In this document: positions 16,801 to 25,325 of the stretch, in pieces
Position numbering within the stretch: the first letter of the stretch is position 1
Layout of the letters: each line of letters opens with the position of its first letter
Origin: Balneolales bacterium
GTDB taxonomy: Bacteria > Bacteroidota > Rhodothermia > Balneolales > Natronogracilivirgulaceae
Assembly (NCBI GenBank): GCA_007131535.1
Contig: SLQI01000335.1
Location: forward strand, 1-30,145
DNA: 30,145 nucleotides
Direction of reading: 5' to 3'
The notes under the pieces: generated by a model
Database searches by the model: none
What the model was told of the DNA's origin: nothing
Seen by the model: the letters and a program-made list of their open reading frames with translations, nothing else
Position numbers and translations under genes: made by a program

Positions 16801-17063
16801 AGTGCAGTGTGGGAGACTTAGGGTAATCAAAGCAAAATCAGTGAGGTGAGGAGATAGCATTCCGTTTTGGAAGTTTTGTCGTACTTTTGACGATCAAAGC
16901 TTGTTCATCTCTTTTTAGCATCAGGATAATTGACTCTGTACAGGTATTAGAAGCGAACTTACTTTTGCAGCTCTTTTTGTTCTACCCAACGTTTGAATCG
17001 AACTAGGGTTGAATGGATGTTATCCGGGCCGGGTTAGCTGTGACATGCCGGTACCCATAATCT

Positions 17064-17110
17064 AACTCTGTGCCCCTCTGTGCACCCTGTGACCTCCGTG
17101 GTTCTCCCCC
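17064..17110. repeat. CTCTGYG-rich interspersed repeat, copy 1
   Basis: Read on the minus strand this is an ACCACGGAGG...CACAGAG type sequence made of loosely repeated GNGCAGAG/CACAGAG words. It is related to copies 2 and 3 downstream but more diverged (CTCTGTG instead of CTCTGCG). Similar words are, to my memory, frequent in intergenic DNA of unrelated bacteria. It is not coding. Confidence 0.5.
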
Positions 17111-17302
17111 GGTATTTTTTGCTGATGCAGAGAGATTAACGAATTCAAATTTGTGATTCTATAGGGTTGGTCAACCGAAATACGCGGGGACGCGGGATGA
17201 TAGCGGATCGGGGCGAGGATGCCCTCGACCGGCTGTCATTTTTTTTTATAAAAACTTTGACAAAACAAATAGATGACAGGATGTCTGTCAACCGACAACC
17301 AG

Positions 17303-17350
17303 CCCCCCTCAGCGTACCTCCGCGATAAACTCTGCGCCCTCTGCGGTAAT
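17303..17350. repeat. CTCTGYG-rich interspersed repeat, copy 2
   Basis: This copy closely matches copy 3 at 17548-17600 in the same orientation, with a two-base indel and a few substitutions. The shared core includes CTCCGCG, GATAAACTCTGCG and CTCTGCGGT. Its right end runs straight into the heptamer array at 17346. Confidence 0.6.
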
Positions 17351-17440
17351 CAGTAATCAGTAATCAGTAATCAGTAATCAGTAATCAGTAATCAGTAATC
17401 AGTAATCAGTAATCAGTAATCAGTAATCAGTAATCAGTAA
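17346..17440. repeat. Heptanucleotide tandem array (GTAATCA)n
   Basis: The unit GTAATCA is repeated without error for 95 bp, about 13.6 copies. Degenerate relatives (TGATCACTG, GGTCACTGATAA) follow at 17520-17548. It lies in the convergent gap, about 195 nt beyond the lipoprotein stop and far from any start codon, so phase-variable expression of a neighbour is unlikely. The perfect repetition suggests recent slippage. Confidence 0.9.
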
Positions 17441-17547
17441 AGATAACCTATCAAGTTATGGTTCACTCCCGGCTAATAGCAATAGACTTTGTATAGCCCT
17501 CCTTGTTAGCTAAGGGTGACTGATCACTGTTTACTGGTCACTGATAA

Positions 17548-17600
17548 TCCCCCTCTGCGTATCTCCGCGCGATAAACTCTGCGCTCTCTGCGGTTCCCCC
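17548..17600. repeat. CTCTGYG-rich interspersed repeat, copy 3
   Basis: Direct repeat of copy 2, about 245 bp downstream of it. It ends in a C-run 35 bp before the lipoprotein stop codon. Copies 2 and 3 bracket the heptamer array, as if the array grew within, or was inserted beside, a duplicated unit. Confidence 0.6.
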
Positions 17601-17634
17601 GCCCCCTCAATCCGCAGCTACATAGGAATCGAAA

Positions 17635-20328
17635 TCAGGAAGGGTCCTCCTCATCCCGGATGCGCGAGATCGTCCAGGTTCGGATGCCTTCACGGGTATG
17701 AGCAATGATCTCGGTACGCCCGTCCTGGTAGAGATCGGTAATCAGAAGCTGCCGCATACCGGAAGTTGGCAGATTCCTGAGACGCTCCCCTTCAGGTAAG
17801 CTCCAGGCATAGAGCCGCCCGGACTCGGCAAGCAGAGCGATATCGGTATTGCCGGTATCGCCCAAATCATATAAAAACGGAGCATGATCCGGAGAGGCTG
17901 ATTGTCCCATGCTTTCTGTAAATCTCAACTCTCCGGCAAGATTGTAGGCATAAACCGAGCCGTTTGCATCAGCAACGATCAGCATTTCTTCGTTATACTG
18001 TTCATCCCCGTCTTCGGAGTTTATCCGCAGACGGCCGGATTGTACTTTACCCACCAGTGGCTCATTGGAAACTTCGATGCTCTGGATAATCAGTTCGTTT
18101 TCTTCGGCTTCTTCATCCTCATCTACTACCGGAGTATCGACACTCAGGGTGTCGTCAAAAAACTCCTCATGTCCAATAGCATGCAGATGACCGTCGGCGC
18201 TGTTAGCAAGAAGGTGCTGGCCGTGAAAAACCGGCACACCGTTAAACGGGGCTTCTCCGAACACCGGAAATCCCGAACGCCGGCTGCCGCTCCGGGTCCA
18301 GGCATGGATGCTGTTATCGGCATAAGCCCAAACGGCCCACTCACCGTTTAATTGATGGTGCTGAGGCTGGCTCCGGATTGATGAATTGGTTGATTGCGGC
18401 CAGCCGCTGATGTTGTTGCCCCGGCCATCCAGCACGTGAAGCTGCCGGTCGGCGGTAGCTACGATCAACTCGGCCATTCCGTTGCGGGCGACATCACCCA
18501 CCGCGATAGGAGCTGAGATTTCTTCATCCATTTCAATAGGGAAATTGGGCAGGCTGACTCCATCGCTGTTCCAGGCGTAAATTTTATTGCCGGCTCCGAT
18601 CATCACCATCTTCTGGTTATTCCCGTACCAGTCGTAAACAATTGGGGAACCAATCGGATTATCACCGCCCGTACTGGCATTGAAAACCGAAGTACCGTCA
18701 CTTTGCAGGCCAATAACCCTGCCGGCGTCAGTGGCAAAGAAAATCTCATCACGTGAACCGCGGCCGGTATTGGCCGTTACGGGATCCCCGGTTAAATCAG
18801 TATCCTGTACCGGGTAAACCCAGCGTTCACGATAGGGTTCATCGGTTTCTTCGGTGCGATAAGTATCGAGTAGAAAAGACAGTTCGTCCTCTCCGCTTTG
18901 TGTAATGCTCATAGCCATGATATCGGACCGGGAGGTAATGGCACCGATTCGGTGGTTGGGATTGAGCATAGGCTGAAGGTAGTCGAACAACTCCTGATTT
19001 CGGGCATAGACAAAACCGCTGACTTCGTCAGGATGCTGTTCACGGATGGCGGTGTAGGTATCATCATAATACATCACACGGCGCTGGCCGCGCTCGGTGC
19101 GCACTCGCTGAATCAAACCGCTGCGCTGAGCCAGAACGGCACCCTCCCAGGTTGTGCCGAGGTAAAAATCTTCAAAATTTGCCATCGGGCCGCCTATCAG
19201 CCTGGCAATAGCGCCACTTTGGATATAAAATGAATCGTCGTTGCTTCGGATGTAGTCATTAGCGGCAAGTTCTCTGAGTATGCGATGCAGCTCCTGCGTA
19301 TTGTTGAGGTGCCTGAGGTATATGTGCTCGCCGGTGGCTTCATCCCCAGGATCAGCAAAGGCGACATAGGCCGTGCGTGGATTTAGCGTACCTGCAATTT
19401 CCTCATATAATTCCGGCTGTTCTATTAAGAGAGAATCAAGAGGTGAGAAAGGTTCAAAATCCGAAGGTAATTCCGCGACGGGTTCGGAGTTGAGGATGCT
19501 AAATGCGGCAGCATCACCTGATATATAGCGATCTAAATGAAGATCAGCAGGAGCCGACAACAAGTTGCCAACTAAACCGGAATATGGGTTTTCAGTTTGA
19601 ATCGATCCTTCAAAACGCAGTTCCCGATTGTTATCACTTTCGGTTTGCAGACGAACCAGGGAAGGGTGGGTGCCGTCGAACATCCCCAAAATTGACGGAC
19701 GATACCGCACAGCTCCGATCTGACCTACCCAACGGTCGAGATAAGGGAAGTTGAGAAGCAATTGGTTTTCGGCCAGTTCATTTTCAGAAACATCAAAAGA
19801 TTGGCGCTGCCCCAGATAAGTGCGAACCGCTTCTTCAACGGCATAACTGCTTTCCGAGAAGATCACCCAGCTATTCAGTTGTGTTGCGTAAATCTGACGG
19901 TTGTCGGTGTGCAGGATATGAATGGTGGTATTTTCAAACTGATAATCATTCTCAGCGAAGGCCCGCTGAAAGTAAGCAGAAAGGTTATTCAGAAAACCGG
20001 ACCCTGCTTCGGCAATCCAAAGAGGGCGCCAGGTATCGGCCCGTGTTGGAACAGCGGCTACAGCTTTTAACTCAAGTTCGGTCTGTGCTACGTCTTCCAG
20101 TTGAACTACCGGCTGTATGGCTGAATTGGTTAAATCCTGAATAAAGGATAGGTATTCGGACCCGGCGACCTCATTTACTGAAGGGCTGTCGTGGTGCATG
20201 ATGACGGCCGGTGAATATCCGGGTACAGCCTTAATCCAGTGCTGCTGCTCTGGTGAATTATTGCAAGACCATACAAAAAAGCCACTGAAAAAAAGAACTA
20301 TTACAGAAATCGGGGTTCGCCTTACCAT
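17635..20328 (-). CDS. Large lipoprotein: DUF3352-like N-terminal region plus C-terminal beta-propeller
   Basis: From ATG 20328 this is 897 aa. A TTG at 20352 would add eight residues before the signal peptide and is less likely. The signal peptide ends in VWSC, with Cys22 as the probable lipidated residue (Trp at -2 is unusual), so the protein should be a periplasm-facing or surface lipoprotein. Residues about 50-510 resemble the DUF3352 region found in Bacteroidota lipoproteins; I see no catalytic motif. Residues 527-890 are PQQ/FG-GAP-like propeller blades (NKIYAWNSDG, RQLHVLDGRGNNISGWP, GSVYAYNLAGE, GRLYAWSLPEG, DGRTEIIAHT). An acidic linker (DEDEEAEENE) interrupts the blades at about 737-746. 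It is divergent from the BatA-like gene with a 111-nt shared upstream region. The function is unknown, possibly scaffold or binding. Confidence 0.8.
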   Translation of the reverse strand: MVRRTPISVIVLFFSGFFVWSCNNSPEQQHWIKAVPGYSPAVIMHHDSPSVNEVAGSEYLSFIQDLTNSAIQPVVQLEDVAQTELELKAVAAVPTRADTWRPLWIAEAGSGFLNNLSAYFQRAFAENDYQFENTTIHILHTDNRQIYATQLNSWVIFSESSYAVEEAVRTYLGQRQSFDVSENELAENQLLLNFPYLDRWVGQIGAVRYRPSILGMFDGTHPSLVRLQTESDNNRELRFEGSIQTENPYSGLVGNLLSAPADLHLDRYISGDAAAFSILNSEPVAELPSDFEPFSPLDSLLIEQPELYEEIAGTLNPRTAYVAFADPGDEATGEHIYLRHLNNTQELHRILRELAANDYIRSNDDSFYIQSGAIARLIGGPMANFEDFYLGTTWEGAVLAQRSGLIQRVRTERGQRRVMYYDDTYTAIREQHPDEVSGFVYARNQELFDYLQPMLNPNHRIGAITSRSDIMAMSITQSGEDELSFLLDTYRTEETDEPYRERWVYPVQDTDLTGDPVTANTGRGSRDEIFFATDAGRVIGLQSDGTSVFNASTGGDNPIGSPIVYDWYGNNQKMVMIGAGNKIYAWNSDGVSLPNFPIEMDEEISAPIAVGDVARNGMAELIVATADRQLHVLDGRGNNISGWPQSTNSSIRSQPQHHQLNGEWAVWAYADNSIHAWTRSGSRRSGFPVFGEAPFNGVPVFHGQHLLANSADGHLHAIGHEEFFDDTLSVDTPVVDEDEEAEENELIIQSIEVSNEPLVGKVQSGRLRINSEDGDEQYNEEMLIVADANGSVYAYNLAGELRFTESMGQSASPDHAPFLYDLGDTGNTDIALLAESGRLYAWSLPEGERLRNLPTSGMRQLLITDLYQDGRTEIIAHTREGIRTWTISRIRDEEDPS

Positions 20329-20439
20329 AAATAAGTGGGGTGATTTTCTCAACTTTTCTTAGAATTTGACCGTTTTAATTGCGTATATAACGATATACCA
20401 AATAAACCTCGGATCGGTAAATTAAGATTTTTTATATAA

Positions 20440-22569
20440 ATGAGTTTTCTCAATCCATTTTTTCTTTTTGGTTTGGTAGCATTGGCTGTTCCGGTGATTA
20501 TACATTTCATCAACCTGAGAAAACCCCAGAAGCTGGCCTTTTCCACCACCGCATTTTTCAGGGAATTACAGCGCAGCACGATCCGAAGGCTGAAACTAAA
20601 AAAATGGTTGTTGCTGGCCATGCGGGCCCTGGCCGTCCTGCTGCTTGCTCTGGCTTTAGCCCGGCCGTTTGTAGAGCCGCAACTTTCCGGATTTAACCCC
20701 CGGGGAGGGGATATATTGTATACCCTGGTGATCGATAACTCTCCGGGGATGGAGCAGGTAGATGAAAACGGTCCGTTTTATGAACAGGCCCGGCAATTCG
20801 CTGAGAATATTCTGGATCGTGCCGGAAGTGATGATCGTTTTCTAATCATCCCGACTCATGGAGAAATGGAGCGATCCCGCCCGGTATCAAAAAATGAGGC
20901 AGCTTCCATTTTAGAGGATCTCGAGCCGGTAAATAAGGGCAACTATACCCGGGACCGGCTGAGGTTTGCAGCCAATGCTGTTAATGATTCCCCGCTTGAT
21001 GGCGGAGCTGTTTACTGGATCGGAGATGGAAGCCGAACTTCCGTGGAAAAGGCAAAAGATTTTGATTGGGACGCGTATGAAATAGACCGCCGCCAAATCC
21101 CCTTCTACTATGTAAATGTCGGATCAGAATATTCCGGTAATGTCGGGATCAGTTCGGTAGAGTCACCCAATCAAATTGTCAGTAAAGGGTTGCCGGTATC
21201 AGTGGAGGTTGAGGTGACCAACTACGGTGCTGATCCGATAGTCAATCATTACGTAGAGCTTGAGGCGGAAGGGCGGTCACAAGGGCAGTACGAGGTGGAA
21301 CTCAACCCGGGGCAGACCCGCACGTATGTTTTCGAAATAGTACCTGATCAGGCCGGCACCATAAGTGGTTCGGCTAACCTTGCAGGAGATCAGTACCGGT
21401 TTGATAACACCCGCTATTTTTCTATTCAGGTGCCCGAAAGCCGTAATATGCTGCTGGTATATGAGGATCGGGACGACCAGCAGTATGATTCGTATCTGAC
21501 GCCTGTTCTGGAGGCGGCCCTGGAGACCAGCGCTCAACTCAGTTTCGAATCGGTAGAGCTTGCCGATCTTGATGCAGCCAGGCTCTCCGAAGCTGACGGC
21601 GTTATTCTTGAAGGTCTTACCCGAATTCCGGAGCACTTGACCGGAGATCTGCAAAGTTTTGTTCAGGACGGTAACGGAATGATTGTATTTCCATCCGAAA
21701 CATCCCGAATGGAAGACTATAATCGTTTTTTAGATCAGGTGAATGCCGGGCAATTTGTCGGTCTGAGGGGAGATTACGGTCGGTTTGAAGAAGAGGTCGC
21801 CGGCTTTGACCGGCTTGTAGAGGGGCATCCCATTCTGGATGAAATATTTGAACAGCGGGAGGAGGATGAAATCCGGATTACAACACCTCGCATTTTTTAC
21901 CATTGGGTGTACGATACCGGCGAACGGGGCAGCACTACCATCTTCAGAACAAATCTGAATGAGCCGTTGCTTACGGAACATCGCATCGGGAATGGCCGCC
22001 TGATCGTCTCCGCCATGGGAGCCGACCCGGGGTGGTCAAACTTCCCGGTCAATCCGTTGTTTGCCCCGGTCTATTATCGTACGGCGTTATATGCCACAGC
22101 ATTTGAAGATCGCACCGACCGCATGCACACATTAGGCGAGCAGTTCGATAAAACGTTCGGTTTCGATGATTCATCCGTAGAAATTACATTGAATGACCTT
22201 CAGCTGCGCCCGGAGACCGAATTTACCGGCAGCGGACTTCGTGTAACGGATGATGCCACAGACTGGAAGCCCGGCCTGGCGGTGGTCAGCTCAGGTGATA
22301 AGGAAAATGTAGTAGCGGTCAATCAGCATATATCGGAATCGGATTTTTCCACGTTAGATAACACAGAGCTTGAGGAATTTCTGGAAGCGGAATTCAACCT
22401 CATTAAGCTAATTGATACATCAGCCATGAGCAGTTCTGAAATTGATACAACACTACAGGCTGCAGGTTTCGGCAGTGAGATTTGGAACTGGTTTATATGG
22501 CTTGCTATTCTGTTCCTTATTTTGGAATGTGTAATATCCCGGTTATATCGAGTTGAAAAGAGCACATAA
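20440..22569 (+). CDS. BatA-like membrane protein with degenerate von Willebrand A region
   Basis: This 709-aa protein starts with the BatA N-terminal double-membrane domain: PFFLFGLVALAVPVIIHFIN (6-25), the HFINLRKPQKLAFST motif, then a second helix (about 56-75) and LARPF. A vWA-like fold follows, with its MIDAS motif degenerate: DNSPGM at 99-104 in place of DxSxS (Gly103 for the second Ser). A beta-rich region comes next, then a glutamine-amidotransferase-like region (about 325-560), and a final membrane helix (about 683-702) with a short cytoplasmic tail. Homologues are common in Bacteroidota, usually beside MoxR/BatB genes, which are absent here. It is probably an inner-membrane protein with a large periplasmic domain. 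Next gene 9 nt away. Confidence 0.8.
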   Translation: MSFLNPFFLFGLVALAVPVIIHFINLRKPQKLAFSTTAFFRELQRSTIRRLKLKKWLLLAMRALAVLLLALALARPFVEPQLSGFNPRGGDILYTLVIDNSPGMEQVDENGPFYEQARQFAENILDRAGSDDRFLIIPTHGEMERSRPVSKNEAASILEDLEPVNKGNYTRDRLRFAANAVNDSPLDGGAVYWIGDGSRTSVEKAKDFDWDAYEIDRRQIPFYYVNVGSEYSGNVGISSVESPNQIVSKGLPVSVEVEVTNYGADPIVNHYVELEAEGRSQGQYEVELNPGQTRTYVFEIVPDQAGTISGSANLAGDQYRFDNTRYFSIQVPESRNMLLVYEDRDDQQYDSYLTPVLEAALETSAQLSFESVELADLDAARLSEADGVILEGLTRIPEHLTGDLQSFVQDGNGMIVFPSETSRMEDYNRFLDQVNAGQFVGLRGDYGRFEEEVAGFDRLVEGHPILDEIFEQREEDEIRITTPRIFYHWVYDTGERGSTTIFRTNLNEPLLTEHRIGNGRLIVSAMGADPGWSNFPVNPLFAPVYYRTALYATAFEDRTDRMHTLGEQFDKTFGFDDSSVEITLNDLQLRPETEFTGSGLRVTDDATDWKPGLAVVSSGDKENVVAVNQHISESDFSTLDNTELEEFLEAEFNLIKLIDTSAMSSSEIDTTLQAAGFGSEIWNWFIWLAILFLILECVISRLYRVEKST

Positions 22570-22578
22570 GGTGTGGCT

Positions 22579-23178
22579 ATGAGTGTAGATATACTTCATC
22601 TTCAAACACTGCAGCTAATTCTGCTGGCGTTTTTTACCGTAGCCACTACGCTGTTAGCCATGGTTACGCTAACCAATATGGTTCGTCTGCGAAACGTACA
22701 GCAGGTCTGGCGTGCCGGTAAGATGTTCGGCTACCCTCTGTTTGCGTCGATATTTCTCGGCTTTTCAATAATCATGACCGGCCTGGTATGGTATCAGTCC
22801 CTTGATCAGCATCTTACAGCTATGCTGTGCTATATCTGGATTGGTGTAAACTGGTTTGTAGCTTCTCATCTGATGACCAAACGGTATATCACCGACAACG
22901 GAATTGTTAAAAATATTAATGATCCGTCGCAAACTGTATCATGGCATCAAATCCGTGATTATGCGGAACACAAACAAGATGGCAACTCACATTTTACATT
23001 TTTCTATATTCCGCCCCATAACAGCCAGGATATGAATATGTCTTCCATCAGGCTGGAACTGCCGGTGCCGAATGACGAAGTAGAGGAATTTAAAAGAATT
23101 TTATCACGTAAACTGGGCAGAAGATTTTCACCCGCAGTGGTTTACGCTGATACTGTTGAACAAGTAAAGAAAAAATAA
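22579..23178 (+). CDS. Membrane protein with PH-like C-terminal domain, function unknown
   Basis: This protein has 199 aa from ATG 22579. I prefer this start to an in-frame GTG at 22573 because TAAGG lies seven bases upstream of the ATG. Three membrane helices are apparent (about 8-32, 47-67, 76-97). A soluble domain follows (about 98-195): YITDNGIVKN, then the QTVSWHQIRDY strand typical of bacterial PH-like (bPH/DUF5673-type) domains that follow membrane anchors. The C-terminus is basic. It follows the BatA-like gene by nine bases and precedes hflX by 15, so all three are likely co-transcribed. No function can be assigned. Confidence 0.7.
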   Translation: MSVDILHLQTLQLILLAFFTVATTLLAMVTLTNMVRLRNVQQVWRAGKMFGYPLFASIFLGFSIIMTGLVWYQSLDQHLTAMLCYIWIGVNWFVASHLMTKRYITDNGIVKNINDPSQTVSWHQIRDYAEHKQDGNSHFTFFYIPPHNSQDMNMSSIRLELPVPNDEVEEFKRILSRKLGRRFSPAVVYADTVEQVKKK

Positions 23179-23193
23179 ACCTATTCGCCATAT

Positions 23194-24507
23194 TTGAATA
23201 ACTTTATACCATCACAAACAAACAATCAGCGGAAAGCGGAACGTGAGCAAGTTGTACTGGTGGGTGTTTACGGGATGCAACACGACCGCGAAATTGCTGA
23301 AGAGTACATTCAGGAGTTGGAGTTGCTGGCAGCTACGGCCGGCGGAGATACAGTAAAGAAATTTTTGCAAAACCGGGATCATCCCGATCCGGGAACATAT
23401 ATCGGGGGCGGTAAACTCGGGGAAATTGCCGAGTTTGTTAAGTCGGAAAACATCGATGCAGTTATTTTTGATGATGATCTGACGGCTACGCAATTACGCA
23501 ATATTGAGCAAAAAACCCAAACCAAGGTACTCGACCGCAGCAACCTGATTCTTGATATATTCGCATCCCACGCCAAAACTTCAGCCGCAAAAACGCAGGT
23601 TGAATTGGCTCAGCTGGAGTATTTGCTGCCACGGCTTACCCGCTACTGGACTCACCTTTCCCGCCAAAAAGGGGGCATCGGTACGAAAGGACCTGGTGAA
23701 ACGCAGATCGAAACCGACCGCCGGTTAATAGGGAAGCGAATCTCCATGTTGAAAGAAAAACTGCGAAAACTCGATAAACAGCGCAAAGTCCAGCGAAAAG
23801 GGCGGATCGATAATTTGCGAATTTCCCTGGTTGGGTATACCAATGCCGGGAAATCCTCCCTGATGAACGCCCTTACGCAAAGCGGAGTGAAAGTAGAGGA
23901 TAAACTGTTTGCAACGCTTGACTCCACAGTTCGAAGACTTCAGATTGGTAAAGAAGATGTGCTGCTTTCGGATACGGTCGGGTTTATTCGCAAGCTACCG
24001 CACCGGCTGATCGAAAGCTTCAAATCCACTCTGGATGAAATCCGTGAGTCAGATCTGCTCATCCATGTCGTTGATGCAACTTCTCCGCTGATGGATGACT
24101 ATATCGATACGGTACATTCCACGTTGAAGGAAATCGGTGCCGACCAGATTCCGGAAATAATGGTTATTAATAAAATCGACGGCATTGATGATCCCGGGCA
24201 AATGGCGGGATTAAAACGCGCTTATCCCGGGGCGATTCCGGCTTCGGCATTGCGCGGGATAGGCCTGGAGACAATTACCGATGCCATTGAAAAGAGGCTG
24301 GAAGAAAGGTATACTGAAAAGAAGCTGCATTTGCCTTTGGGCGATCAGAAAGTGGTATCTTTTTTGCACGAGGTGGCACAGATTGATGAGCTGAAATATG
24401 AGGAAGACAAAATTTCAGTACAGTTTAAGATCAACCGAAAATATCTCGGGGCTCTTGAAGGTTTACTCGAACGGAGTGATAACGGTTTAAGTTTTGTAAA
24501 TAAGTAA
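23194..24507 (+). CDS. hflX: GTPase HflX, ribosome-splitting/rescue factor
   Basis: HflX is an Obg-HflX class GTPase that binds the 50S subunit and can split stalled ribosomes after stress. The 437-aa protein shows the family N-terminal domain (DPGTYIGGGKLGEIAEF near 65-82, LDRSNLILDIFASHA near 113). The linker signature GGIGTKGPGETQIETDRR is at 160-177. The G domain has GYTNAGKSS (G1, 214-222), DTVGF (G3, 260-264) and NKID (G4, 326-329). I use TTG 23194 as the start because the reading frame opens only six codons upstream and has no ATG or GTG before residue 23; a shorter start would cut into the domain. The exact start remains uncertain. Confidence 0.95.
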   Translation: MNNFIPSQTNNQRKAEREQVVLVGVYGMQHDREIAEEYIQELELLAATAGGDTVKKFLQNRDHPDPGTYIGGGKLGEIAEFVKSENIDAVIFDDDLTATQLRNIEQKTQTKVLDRSNLILDIFASHAKTSAAKTQVELAQLEYLLPRLTRYWTHLSRQKGGIGTKGPGETQIETDRRLIGKRISMLKEKLRKLDKQRKVQRKGRIDNLRISLVGYTNAGKSSLMNALTQSGVKVEDKLFATLDSTVRRLQIGKEDVLLSDTVGFIRKLPHRLIESFKSTLDEIRESDLLIHVVDATSPLMDDYIDTVHSTLKEIGADQIPEIMVINKIDGIDDPGQMAGLKRAYPGAIPASALRGIGLETITDAIEKRLEERYTEKKLHLPLGDQKVVSFLHEVAQIDELKYEEDKISVQFKINRKYLGALEGLLERSDNGLSFVNK

Positions 24508-24535
24508 TATATCATCACACCGGAAACTTTTTGCC

Positions 24536-25204
24536 ATGTTGGTATTCGAACTTGTAAATACCGATGTTTTGCCACTTAAGGTGGCCGATTCAGCCGAGGA
24601 TGCCATCAAAGCGATGGACCGCTACGGAATGTCGAGTATGCCGATTGTGGATCATACCACACGCAAGTTTTTGGGTATGATCACCCGAACTCAAATCCTT
24701 GATAACCGGGAAGCCTCGCCCAGTTCCATTAGGAATAATGCCAAAATTTTGCCCACGCTTGACCCCGATGCCCATGCTTTTGATGCCGCCCGCTATATGC
24801 TGGAGCATGAACAGGAGGTATTACCGGTGGTTGACAAGAAAAAAACATTTATCGGGGTGATTTTACGTGAGGACCTGCTTGAGGCCATTGTGAATCTTGT
24901 CAATATCAAAGAGCACGGAGCTACTTTGTTGATTGAGGTTGAACAGCGGGATTTCACCCTTTCTGAGATGGTTCGGTTTATCGAATCCGAGAAAGCCAAA
25001 ATTTTAGGACTCACCGTTCAGGCCCCGGAATCAGAGTACGATCCGTACCGGATTTCGTTGAAACTGAACATTAAAGATGCTAAGCACGTAATTGCCTCTC
25101 TTGAGCGTCACGGATTTGCCGTTTCCTGCCAGACCGAAGAGTACAACCTGTCCCACGAGTATGAAGAGCGGGCTGATGAGTTAATGCATTTCCTCAACCT
25201 GTAA
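24536..25204 (+). CDS. CBS-pair protein with ACT-like C-terminal domain (AcuB-like)
   Basis: This 222-aa cytoplasmic protein has two CBS motifs: about 10-56 (VADSAEDAIKAMDRYGMSSMPIVD) and about 72-125 (DPDAHAFDAARYMLEHEQEVLPVVD). Such pairs usually bind adenine nucleotides and sense energy state. The C-terminal part (about 130-205, LLIEVEQRDFTLSEMVRFIE then SLKLNIKDAKHVIASLERHGF) looks like an ACT-type regulatory domain. The arrangement matches AcuB-like proteins. No enzyme domain is attached. It lies 28 nt after hflX and has a 121-nt gap before the TPR gene. Confidence 0.85.
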   Translation: MLVFELVNTDVLPLKVADSAEDAIKAMDRYGMSSMPIVDHTTRKFLGMITRTQILDNREASPSSIRNNAKILPTLDPDAHAFDAARYMLEHEQEVLPVVDKKKTFIGVILREDLLEAIVNLVNIKEHGATLLIEVEQRDFTLSEMVRFIESEKAKILGLTVQAPESEYDPYRISLKLNIKDAKHVIASLERHGFAVSCQTEEYNLSHEYEERADELMHFLNL

Positions 25205-25325
25205 TTCCGGATTGCCGCCATTATCGATTTTTTTTCTGTCTGGTGGGTAATCAAAATGGGGGAATCTCAGTTATATAGTTTCTATATTGCCGTAATGTAT
25301 AACCGAGTATGATCAAATAGAGGAC

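Larger units (their letters stand above)
16311..17634. other. 1.3-kb repeat-rich convergent intergenic region
   Basis: Two genes end here facing each other. The gap holds the REPIN-like element, three CTCTGYG-rich repeats and a heptamer array, listed separately. 16311-16562 has only a loose hairpin around GGTCG/CGACC (about 16353-16383). 16801-17063 shows no feature I recognise apart from a 24-codon minus-strand remnant (16959 to about 17033) starting after a stop. 17111-17302 and 17441-17547 contain AT-rich sequence and short degenerate GGTCACTGAT-type units. No complete gene or RNA is visible. Confidence 0.6.

Noticed and set aside
16959..17033. Minus-strand fragment ending STLVRFKRWVEQKELQK
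   Set aside because: It looks protein-like but is only about 24 codons between stops, with no start codon or continuation in nearby frames; perhaps a gene remnant, not supportable as a feature.
17346..17440. CRISPR array
   Set aside because: The 7-bp units are contiguous with no spacers and there are no cas genes.
20366..20391. TTGACC...TATAAC resembling a sigma-70 promoter before the BatA-like gene
   Set aside because: The spacer is only 14 nt, and Bacteroidota-type sigma factors do not use this consensus.
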